Assembly: GCA_023053545.1 (NCBI GenBank)
Contig: JAKZAN010000004.1
Span: 8,494,001 to 8,558,000, forward strand
DNA from: Lepidurus packardi
Lineage: Eukaryota > Arthropoda > Branchiopoda > Notostraca > Triopsidae
Reading direction: 5' to 3'
DNA: 64,000 nucleotides
Position numbers and translations under genes: made by a program. How positions within the stretch are numbered: the stretch's first letter is position 1; every line of letters starts with the position of its first letter. The notes under the pieces were generated by a model. It searched no databases. It was not told the DNA's origin and saw nothing but the letters and a program-made list of their open reading frames with translations. Below, one piece after another: positions 48,681 to 59,900 of the stretch.

Positions 48681-50244
48681 TTACGAATTAGGCTAATAAT
48701 GTCAGGGTTAATACTAAACGATTGCTTTCTTATAGGATTAACGACTTACGGGAATGGGCGGCGAAGTTTTTTTTTATTAACAGTAAGTTTCTTATTGAGT
48801 ATGTTTGCCACCGTGACAACAGCTAAAAGACACGATTTTCAGAGCCGGCAAGCGAGCGCTACTAGATTTAGCGTTCACTGTTACGTTCTGGATCAATAGA
48901 TGGCAGTAGAGTGGCAGAAATTGTGTGAGATAATTTTAGAGGAATTTCGGATACCGTATTACAGGAAATTTCCAAGAAAGATGGATTAGTTTTCAGGCCT
49001 ATAGGATAGATTTAGGATTAGATAAATTTTTAAGTGGTATTGTTTGGTGTATATGAAGGCGCACCAATCCTGCTCATGAATCGGCATGCACATTAACTTT
49101 ATACCGTATTCCCAATTTACGTGCATTATTTTTTACACAATTTTTTTCATCCAAATGGGTTCCGAAAAAATAGGAAAAAGTAAGTTCCCAAATTTCGCTA
49201 TAAGATGTTTTGTGAAGGGAAATACAAATGTGCGCTTTAATTTTGTCAATTTATTCGCATTTTCATTCGCTTTTTGCATTTATTTGCATAAATGGAAATA
49301 CATAAGGGAATAGATAGGTTCCCAAATTTCGCTATCAAGATCGGTTTACAATTCCAAGAAAAGTGATCATGCATAAGTGCTTCTCCTTGAAGTCCACAAT
49401 TTGTTTTGACATAGAACGCGTCTCTTGCGTAAGGTCGTCTGTTAACCATACCAAAAATTGATTATATTTCTGACACTTTCACTGTCACGTTTCAACGAAA
49501 ATCACGTTTCACTAAACAATCACAACAAAGATAGCATACATAAATTGTTATTGTAAGAGTCAATCTAGGGATATTTAGTACAAGTATGCCGGAAGGGCGG
49601 CTCTATTTAAAGGAAAGCATATAAACCTTGAGATACAACCATTTCGTATCTGTGTTGTGTAAATGGGTATACCATGAAATGTGTACATTGAGATGTAGCT
49701 TTTAGGTAGTATCCATCTCTACCTGTCAAAATACACCATAACTTAACTGTGCTCTGGTATCAAAGTACCAAATGAACTCGAAAACACTGATTAGGTATTG
49801 ACAACACGAGGCACGGAGACCAGAAAAGTCGAGAAGAATACAAATCGACCAACACAAGTAAGTTGGAAGTCCGCCGAGTAAGAAGTGATAAATCCGGAGG
49901 CAAAGCAGTCTATTGCTGCAGACCCGCAGATTCCAGAGTGCCACTAGCCTTCCAGCCAAGCTGACCATTCGGTTTCCATTACTTCAGGTAGAAATATTCG
50001 AAGTGTACAGTATAGCGTTACCACAATGTGATAACGACTAACAAGGGTATCAATGCAATACATCCTCTCGAAAGTGTAATTTGGGTTGCAAAAGAACAGC
50101 ACAGTTGCACATAAGAATTCGGTAGCATTCGTTTTAAAGTCACGTAAAGCTAACACTAGGTTTTTCTTCAAAGAAATAGATAGGTTCAATAAAAAATTAA
50201 GCAAATAATTAAATTTTATGTTCATAGTTTTTGAAGAGCAAAAT
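48681..50244. other. Divergent intergenic region
   Basis: About 1.56 kb between the arfaptin and glutamine synthetase starts. It contains a direct repeat of GTTCCCAAATTTCGCTAT at about 49183 and about 49320, 137 bp apart. A CATAG at 50224-50228 may be the acceptor before the glutamine synthetase start exon, implying a 5' untranslated exon within this stretch. No other gene was recognised. Confidence 0.55.
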
Positions 50245-51787
50245 ATGTTTCAACCGAATCCTGGAACCAATAAGACAGTTCTGGACCGCTATATGCGTTT
50301 AGAGCTGCCTGAGGACATGGTGATGGCCACGTACATTTGGATTGATGCTACAGGCGAAAATGTACGAGCCAAGACTAGAACTTTGAACTTTGTTCCTAAA
50401 ACTCCTAAAGGTACAAAGTAAACTTTTGGTATTTGTACTTATGCCTTGATTTATAAACATGTACAATTTTATCGTTTGACATTTTAAATGTAAGCTTAAT
50501 ATCATAAATCTGACTTAATGCTCTCTTAATATGCTGAGAAATCTTTAGGATTATTTTCAACTAATTTTTTTAATTTAATTTTTTTATTTTTAGAATTACC
50601 AGTTTGGAACTTCGATGGTAGAGCAACCTATCATTCCAAAATGGACGAGAGCGACACCGAGTTCTACTTGTGTCCAGTTGCGATCTATAGAGATCCTTTT
50701 AGCTTGGGTAACAACAAATTAGTGCTTTGTGACACGTACAGGTGCAAAGGAAAACCGCTCGAGAAAAATCATCGCCACAGCTGCTTGGAAACAATGGAAA
50801 AAGCTGCGGATCAAGTCCCATGGTTCGCTATTGAGCAAGAATACACTCTTTTGGACTTAAACAAACACCCACTCGGTTGGCCTAACAATGGCTTTCCCGC
50901 ACCTGAAGGCCCCTACGCTTTTGGTGTAGGAGCCAACTATGCTTTCGGCAGAGATATTGTTGAAGCACATTACCGCGCTTCTTTATACGCTGGAGTCAAC
51001 GTATCTGGAACTAATGCTGAAGCGATGCCGTCTCAGGTAAAGTAATAATCAAGTCATTGCATTACAATTATTAAACTCAAGCATTACATTATTAATAATT
51101 AATTCAAATAATAATTCATTCGTATAATAATAATAATAATAAAAACATTCTTATTATATTTATAAGTATTATTGTTATTAGTAAAAGTAATAATAATAAC
51201 AGGCACTTTTGCTTTACAGTGGGAATTCCAAGTGGGACCGTGTGAAGGCATTACTGTGGGAGATGACTTATGGGTTGCTCGTTACATTTTGCACCGCGTC
51301 GCGGAAGATTTCGGAGTTCTTGTATCGTTAGACCCTAAACCCATGAAAGGCAACTGGTCCTCATCTGGAGCCCATGCAAACTTCTCGACTAAAGCTATGC
51401 GAGAAGAAAATGGCATTATTGAGATTGAAAAAGCGATTGAGAAACTTTCGCGCCATCACATTCGTCATATCCAAGCCTACGATCCCCATGGTGGAAAGGA
51501 TAATGAGCGTCGGTTGACGGGTAGCACTTTTACTTCGTCCGCTGTGAACTTCACTGCAGGTAAAGTGCACAAAGAAGAAACAAATGAAAATTTTCTTAAA
51601 CTATCGACAGTTGTATACTATTTCGATTGAATATGTAGGCGTTGGTAACCGTGGTGCCAGTATTCGTATTCCTCGCCAGGTTGCTGATGAACGAAAAGGT
51701 TATCTGGAAGATCGCCGTCCGTCAGCCAACGCTGATCCTTACCAAGTTACGGAAATGATGGTTCGCACAATTTGCTTGGATGAGTAA
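50245..51787 (+). CDS. Gs: Glutamine synthetase (type II) with altered catalytic residues
   Basis: Eukaryotic glutamine synthetase joins ammonia to glutamate using ATP. Exons: 50245-50410, 50594-51036, 51220-51559, 51639-51787, all in phase, 365 residues (family about 370). Recognisable blocks: [19 protein letters not shown], the metal-site [61 protein letters not shown] (His and Asn retained), [10 protein letters not shown] and [12 protein letters not shown]. Two changes stand out. The loop that reads DGSST in the family reads DGRAT at residues 63-67 (Asp63 kept, serine lost). The flap that carries the catalytic Glu (human Glu305) reads [11 protein letters not shown], with Phe307 in its place. 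The metal ligands appear intact. This may be a catalytically impaired paralogue. The start codon was chosen because it gives the usual short N-terminus. Confidence 0.93.
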
Positions 51788-53220
51788 GAGAAAATATGCA
51801 CCCGTGGAAAAACACAGAGCAAAAAATTTAGCACAATTTTCAACTTCCACCCTAAATCGGACAAATGAATTTAGATTCGCAGAGTAGATCGAGCAGTGAT
51901 TGTTGTGCTTGTGTCTAGATGGCGTCTGAATAGTTAAAGATAATAATAGATAATGCGCTTACCTGGAAGTAGCAATATTGTTTTGCTACCAAATGAGTCG
52001 AGTTATTTGAAACTTCTTGTCAACGATTGTAGTGAAATAAGGAACTGATTTCTTTAGCATTTTCCAAGCAGAAGTTAAGGAACGTTTAATGAAGCGTTCG
52101 TCAATCCATGAGAAGAGTTTTTAATTGTTGCATGTAGTTTTTGGCATCGCATATCTGAATTCTTGATCAACCGTTGCTTTTTGGTAACCGGAAGCACATG
52201 ATCAAATGTTTGTTGTGGGCCTTAGCCGAGAGATGACGGGAAAGTGCATTTCGGGGGAAAATTAGAATTTGTAAAGATAATGAGATTTTATTTTGAATTT
52301 GGATTCTATTACTTTTTGAAAAAATTAATACTCGAAAACGAGTTATAAGAGACGTAATCAAGATTTAATAATAAATTATTTTTTTTGCACAAATCAGGTA
52401 GAAATATGTAAGGAGAATCAAGATATCTTGAAGAATTATTACCCCGCAAGAGCAATAACATTTTGGGAGCCTATCGAACTTTTAAAGAACTTGAATTCCG
52501 CAACATGTCTTTTAGTTTCGTGTTCAGAATCCATGATTAAGCTAATTAGGGGGAAGTTTTGTAGAAATGTATGTTACAAATTATACTTCTCATAGGAAAA
52601 TCCCTTACTTCTGTATTACGTTTTCTGCATTGCACAGGTTTTTCGTAATCTCAACGGACATCGTGGTATGCCAGTTAAAAATTCGTAGAAGCGACTTGTG
52701 TGTAATATTCCAATATAAAAATCAGAACATAAAGGATCTTATTATTGAAATTGGCCAAGTAGCAAATTAAACTTTTATTTCACTTTACAACTAGGGCAAA
52801 TAGTAGAAAAGTAAAAAATATTGCAAAATGATCATTAATATTGGTTTTCTATGTTATTTCCTTCGCCGTGTTACTGTTATCTATTCTTGTCTAACAGTGA
52901 ACTATACTTTACTGTAATTATATTTGCTTACAAACTTTTGCCTAATTATGTTCAATTAACTAAACTATAACCTAATGTTCTTAAACAGCGTTTAACTTTA
53001 ATCTGGCATGTTTATTTAACCAAACTTCAGTCTAGTTACACTAAACTGCAAGAATTACATAGCTAACAAAATACTATTGCTAAAAAAAACATTGCGCTTT
53101 AATCTCCCATTCCCAAGCGGTCGTTTAATAATCCGCATGTAAGTAAAAAAAAGGAACATTCTTCTTTAAATAAAAGAATCTTTCAATCCCATACTAATTC
53201 ATTTTTAATTTATTTTGCAG
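51788..53220. other. Intergenic, nothing recognised
   Basis: About 1.4 kb of strongly AT-rich sequence after glutamine synthetase. No gene, repeat or RNA was recognised; the proximal part should hold the glutamine synthetase 3' end. Confidence 0.6.
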
Positions 53221-53965
53221 GTCAGTCTCCATAACTCCTGTAGCTGTACAAAACGGACATTAGTAGCACACGATGGCCTCAAGTAACTCGATTCCTTTGT
53301 GCGAGTGTGAACATGCCTCTATGTCTTGTTCTTCTTCTTTTTCCTCCACTTCTTCTTCCTCTGTTGCTCCTACTTCTACTTCTCCCACCTCGGGTAAAGC
53401 AGCATTAGGCAATTCGCCCCAATCTTCCTCCCACCATTTCTCTGCCGGCACGTTGAGCGCTGGGGTTGCGAGTTGCATTGCACTAGCAGCAGCAACCGTC
53501 CCCGCACCAAACCGTACCCGTGACGCAGCCCAGGCCCAGGCCAAGTCGAAGGCAAAAGCGAGGGAGGAGAGAGAACGTCATTGAGAATCCGCCACCACCA
53601 CCGCGGCAGTAGTAGAGCTGAGCGAAAGCTGCTTGCAAGTCCGGGACTTTAAAGCTTGTTTTGTGTGTGGGTGCGAGGGTGGCTTGCTTTTTACCCCCCT
53701 CTTTTTTCGGAATTGAAATATTTCCTTTTATTTTCTACCAGATTATACGTGTTTTTGTGCAAAAAATGTGCCGGAGCAGGTTTTGGCGTCGCGTGTGAAC
53801 GAACCTGGACCATGGTTTGCTAAAAACATTTCAGTTTACATTCTATCACTTCCTTTTTACCGACTCTTAAGGGCTCAGGTCATGGCAGAGTGGACACCGG
53901 TTTAAATTCCCCATTATTCCCATTGAAACGAAATCCGCACCTTATACCTGACGCAATGGCCATAT
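53221..53965 (+). other. Possible 5' exon of a plus-strand gene
   Basis: TTTATTTTGCAG at 53209-53220 is a good acceptor and CATAT/GTAAGTAAA at 53965/53966 a good donor, delimiting a GC-richer 745-bp block. It contains a 103-codon Ser-rich open frame (53273-53584, beginning MASSNSIPLCECEH with a good start context) of unknown identity. A later ATG at 53955 (MAI, phase 1) lies just before the donor. It could be a leader exon with an upstream open frame, or a first coding exon. No family match; low certainty. Confidence 0.3.
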
Positions 53966-56900
53966 GTAAGTAAACCCTTAAATTAAGTTTTGTTTTTATT
54001 TACTTTGAAGAATGTTTGGTAAACTTTACTGGTATTTTTAGAAGACTGAATGGCAAGTTTTTGGAGATCTGTACTATTTTTATTTGCTTTCGTAATGTTT
54101 TGAGATAGTTTAATACGATTTTAGAGTCTTTTTGAATATTTTAGGACGCTTAGAAAAGTGTAAAGAATGTTTGTAGTCTTTTAAGTAATTTGTAAGCATA
54201 TTCAAGCAAGTTTTGAAGGTCTTTTTAAGCCCCCAAAAATGTAAAAAAAAAAAGTAATAGCTGTAGGTTAGATCAGACTTCTCATGGCTATATGGGTTGG
54301 TATATATTCTCGGTGTATTATGAAGGCTTTTTGATGGTTCGTGATGACGATGATGATGATGATTGCCGTGCCACTTGTGAATGTCTTCGACCTTTCGGCC
54401 CTAAAACTTTTGCCGAATCCGTCCAAGCGACCCAACGTAACCAGCTCCTTGCATAGAGTTTACTTATGCAAAGTTTATCGATTACTTTAATAAGGTGCTT
54501 TCTCTCTCTCTCTCTCCTTCTCTCTCGCTCTCTCTCTCTCGCTCTCTCTCTCTTCTACCCTTCTACCCACCATCCACCTTCATTAAAGGGTGGAGGAAAG
54601 GGTTTTCTACAAGTTTTGAGATTCGGAGAGAACAACCCCTTTTCATATGTCAAAGTTTTGGATCATTTCCTGCTGTCAAGTTTCCGAATCTTCTTGAAAA
54701 CTTGTCTCCTTTCAACCATCAAATCGTTTACAGGGGGATAATTTTTCGTTAATTTTGTTTTCCTAAGTTTTCTTACAATTTCCCCAAAATTTCAGAAGAA
54801 TCTCCTGAAATTCCTTGGACAGGTTGACTAATGTGAGGTTATTCGGCGTGCCCTTTGTCTCATTGGGTTGCCCTTTTTTTTTGCTTCCCTCCGTTAAGGT
54901 ACCCCGCCCCCTCGATGCCAATTTTTTTTTTCCTTTTTCTGACACATTTCAGCCACAAGTGACCCCTTTTGGTACCCGCTCTCTTACAAACCACCCTTAA
55001 CACGAATTACTTGGAACTGGGGAAAAAGTAATATATAACAAGTTTCAGTTATCGGTTTTTGCCCCTCTTGCTTTCCCAACTCGCTTTGGGACAGCTAAAA
55101 AGACAGTTTGGAAATGAAGTCTTGTCCATCTGAAACCTTTTGGCGGGATCATAAGGGTTTCTGGGCAAGGAAAACGAGAGAAAAAGAGAAGCCCCGACCT
55201 TTTTTACCTACTTGGGACACCTGTTATTATAGGGGTTGCTGGAAAAGTAAAAAGGGGACCCAAAAAGGATGTTATCTGGCACGGTTTACAAGAGCTAATA
55301 ACCCTTTTTCATGCATATTACATTAGCTAGAGGTGCGACAGCACCTGCTTTTTGCTTCCTTTAGCAAATTAGCTTATTTGTATTGAAAACCGTTTGTAAA
55401 ACTTTGCCATAAAATAAAAGAAAGTCAAATAAAACTCGAAAGCTTCTAAGCCTTTTTTGCGAAAGGGTTTTCTCTATAGCTCGTAAACAACACGGGGAAA
55501 TTGCCTGCGTGCAGGATAACGTGTTTACGGTACGGTACCGTGCCGTATTACCGTATTTTGTTCGACGCGGGGAGGAGCTCGAGATATTCGTATTTAACCA
55601 CCTTTGAACATAAACAAACCCCAACTTTCTACTCCAAAGTTTGTTGTTTTATATTCTTATAACTGAAATAGCGTTCTATCCATAAAGACATAGAGCAAAA
55701 CTTGCGTTTAAAGTTTGTACTTTATTTAGGAATGAAAATAAGGTGATTTTCGTGCTTTTTAGGAGTTTCCTAGCTAATAGCTACTTCGCAGGATTTTACT
55801 CAATTTTCACGATTTCTACTTTTTGTGGCGGAAGGGATTCGTCTATAACAAGGAGGGATAAAGGTCAGCGTGTTTATTACATTGCGAAGTAAGGTGAAAG
55901 GTTTCCCAGCTCACGTGAATAGCAACTAGACGAGTTACACACGTATAAAAGGAAAGTAGCCATATTAATTCCGTAAGGTTGCACAGTTAAGGCTTCCTTT
56001 GGCGTTATAGGGGGGGGGGGGTATAATTAACCTCCTTTTGGGGCCTGAAACCGTTTTCCACGTGTGGTTTAATCTGTCTTGGGCTGGCAAACTTTCTTTT
56101 CTTTTCAGTTTTGGCGAAAACGTGTATAAATATAGAGGTTATTTTCCAAGAGAGAAACTTTGGTAACATCCTCTCTTGTGTTTCACCCTCAACTCCAGCA
56201 CCCTCCCTCCACCCCACCCCCCACCTTACGCACTCCTCTAGATACATATTGCAAAGAGGCAAGTCATTCAATTGGTTCTTAGGGTTGGATCGATAGCCAC
56301 ATACGTCGTTGGGACATAGGAGTTAAAAATCAATAAAATTGGGTCATGTGCGGGGGTTGGGGGGTAAAGGGAGTGAAAGAGCACGTAACCGAGGGAGTGC
56401 ATCTCTTTTAAAGGGGGAAGAGAGTTGTTTGGGTCTGCGTATAGAGAGAAAGATGATTTATTTTGGGGGCAGACACATTGATGGATGAACCCTACATCAA
56501 GAGGGGGTGCGAATGCGCGGGAGGGATTCGCGAACGTGCCAATCCTAAACGCTAACTAAGGTCGAACTAGGTCAGCAACCCTGTAAAAGCCAATGGGAAC
56601 GGCGTTAAAACCTAGGTCACATCTGCGCAACGTCCCCATGGGAAAGGGGGAATCTTTTGTGCGAAATTATGTTGCCAATTTTAGGGAGTTCCCCAGGCCA
56701 GGTCACGTGAGGAACCAATCGCCGAGTTTTGGCGCGCTTGACAAAGGGACTGCGCGCCAAACGCCAACGCAGACGCCACGCCACGCACCGGAAATGGCGA
56801 ATTGGCGCCAAAACTTTTCGCAGCCCAGCTGACATCCGAGTAGGTTGCAAACATGCGCTTTTTAGGGTATAATTGTCGCTAGAGCAAGAGGGAAAGTTTG

Positions 56901-59900
56901 TTGTTTGCAATTGTGCGAAAGGTTTTAGGGTTGAAATTGCACCCTTTGGACTGCAATAAGTAAAGCCAGCAAAGGCAAATGGGTTTATTGTGGATCCATA
57001 TATCCTCACCTATAAGTAACCTTTCGGTCTGGTTAAATTCCCTTTTACAAGCAACACAGCTGCTCTTATGACATAAAAATTGGCCGTTTTTCGAGAACAA
57101 TTTTCTGTCCAAGTTCTCCCCCAAAACTTCCCAACTCAATCTACACACAACAGTGAGATATATACCAGTCACAAACTTTAGGGTTTCCAACACTTCTCAT
57201 GTAACCCCTTATGCACCCCCTCCGGAGTCCTACCCAACAATTCAAGGGTTAAAATGGACAGAAGCCTGCGGAAAAAAAGACCCAAACCCCTAACGCATCT
57301 GGCCGCATAGTTAGATTCCTCCTGGAGGAATCCCCTTTAATCTTGGAAAAGTTATAGCTAAAAGGTCTCTCTCTCTCTCTCAGTCGCTTTGGCTCTTTCA
57401 ATCCTTTTCGATGTTAGCGCACCCCTTTTTCTTCCACATTTACGCCCTCAGCTGCGGTCTTGATAAGCCTTTTCCGGGGGATGAGGGATGAAAAAGCGGG
57501 GGTGGTTTTAGTTATTACATAAAGTAAGAGCTATGCGCCAGGTGATGCATTTAAGGTACTATTTTGCTACCATTCTTGCGTCGTTTTGTGTTTGTCCATT
57601 TCGCGTCATTGATAAACGGTCGATCACCCATTATTGAGAAAATTGTAAGATGAATTCTCGGTTTGTAATTGAGGAATAAGGGGAATAACCAGATTGCATA
57701 TGCTTGTCAACAGTGAAACTTGGCCGCAACAATGAAAGCTAGGAATCCTTTAAAGCGGCGAAAACAACCTTTCCTTACTCACAGAAAAGGGAGATTTCAG
57801 TGTTGTCAACCATGAAAAGTCGGTAGCGAGCTTTCGGTCTTGCCCTGTTTTTCATTGTTGTCAAGTTTTCCATTGTTGTCTTGTATGGGAAAAGGCTTAT
57901 AACTCAACCTTACTTCATCTCAACGTATTTCTCTCCGTTCTGAACCATTGCCACTCTTTCCAATCCCGGAATTCAACGTTGTGTGACTTAATTTGCTCCC
58001 TAATTTGCTTATTAGACTCAATAAGTTAAAAATGCAAGTTAACTTTCCATTCTAGTTCAACTCTTTCCAGGGTCTAGCTGAACTACCCTTGAAAAGTTCA
58101 TTTCTGTAGCATTTCCAAGTTCCGAGTCGCGTCCGAAGTTTCAACAATGAATTCCGCACTTTATTTGAATTCCAACAAGTTTGGGGATCAGATGCGCCAT
58201 GGAAGTTTAGGCTGTGTGTAGTGGGTTAATTGGAAGGTCGTCTTTCCCCCGAATCCAAAACGTGCGTCTAACTGGATTTTCTGAATGCGTGGCAAGCATG
58301 CGCATGCGCCTTTTCGCAACTCCATGAACATAAGCTCCGTAAGAAGTGAGAAGGGTAAATTTAGGAGGTGAGGCAAACGTAACTAAAACTAGAAAAAAAG
58401 AAAGAGGAAAGAGAAAAAAATAAACTAAAAGAAGAAGAGAAAGAAGAGTCTCGTTGATCGATTTATGTGATGTTGGACAGGCAGGGGTTTGAACTGCGCC
58501 GATGCAAACGTCCGAGAAAATTCCCTTCTTGGCCGCATGGTCACTGAGTGGCTTGAAGTTTCGAGCTTTCGGAGAGATGTGCCGAACTATGTGCTGTTTA
58601 ACCGGTTCGCTTTCATGTTCAATGACTCGTAAGCAGATGGTCATTCGTCCTCGGAAATCCTTTGCCCCCTTTTTTTTTGGCATGCCAAAATCCATCCCTA
58701 AAATTCTGGAAAATTACATTCTGATGAGCTACAAAAGGGTTCAGGGTTTGCAACCTGTGGTTCGAACCCTCCCACTCTTTTTTTTTATTTTCGTAAAAAA
58801 GTTAAATCGAAAAGGAACAGGGCCCTTGTCCCCCTTTTTTTATTGAAAAACTTGTTCGGGATTCCCTCTGTAATTTTGACGTCAGGGTCTGTGACGTAGC
58901 AGGTTCCTTCTTTTTTTTTCTTTTTTTTACGAGTCCTCTAAAAAACAAGGAACAAAAAAGTAGAGTTTCAATGGCAAGAGGGGGAAAGTTCCGGGACTTC
59001 CCTTTTTTATGAAGTGCGTCGCTGTATCCTTGACGTAGCACGTGGCGGCCTTGTCATTTTTTATTTTCCTTGTTAAAAAAGGGAAGAAAATAAAATGGGA
59101 AGAAAAAACGTAGTAATTTGTCATTTGAACCCCAAATCAGCCTCCTTTTGTATCGTATAATCTATCGTATATCGTATAAGTCTTTCTAATTTGCCTATTC
59201 TTTGAACAAAAAAGTTATAATCGTGACAAATTCCAGAAACTAATGCGATTGTTTTCTTTTTCAATCGACTTAAAGCATAAACCAATTTGGTTTTATTTCA
59301 TTGGAACTAATTCTATTTCATTTGAAGGAATCGAAGAAGAGCTTTTTGATCTCATTATTTCCCGTGAATTGAAGAAAAACGGTCTTATTTTTCTTCACAT
59401 TAAAATACCATGAAGCTAGTATTATTCATGAGGATTATTCACTGAACCAAATTGTTATCTAATGGGAAGGGGTGGTTATTACCACATTATTACATCCTTT
59501 GAAGGGGGTGTAGTTTGAACTTTCTGGGCGATTTTGAAAGCGAAGGAGCGGTTGGGAGGGGGGGTAGTGGTACAGTATTACATAGCAAAATGCTGTGGCA
59601 AATGCAACGCTGAGAGCGAGAGAGAGCGAGAGCAAGCAAAAGCGAGCTTTAAGATGAGTTAAGCAAGAGGAAAAGAAAAGGCGATAACAAGCAGGAATTG
59701 GGGTCAACGGTTTGCTGAAATAGGCTTTGGAACTCGGTGCTGTGGGTTATTTCGTGGGTGGGAGGGTATGTGAAGGGTGGGGGAAGATAGTTACGTGGGA
59801 GGGGTTAGGCGATGGGGTAAAAGAAAAGAGGGGCCTTTAGTTTGAAAGATTGCGCATTTTCAAAGTCCGGCCCCTATTAGGCCTCCAACGCAAGACACAG

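Noticed and set aside
53260-53544. Minus-strand Glu-rich frame opposite the Ser-rich frame at 53273-53584
   Set aside because: Shadow of the same low-complexity sequence; only the plus strand has good splice sites around it.
56593-57193. Three overlapping open frames on both strands
   Set aside because: Mutually exclusive frames without domains, consistent with locally higher GC.
58207-58695. 162-codon minus-strand open frame
   Set aside because: No recognisable family, low-complexity Leu/Phe/Ser stretch over a pyrimidine-rich tract, and a competing frame on the other strand.
58690-58790. Possible tRNA with GGTTCGAACCC before a T run
   Set aside because: The T-arm stem has two mismatches and I could build no acceptor or anticodon stem.
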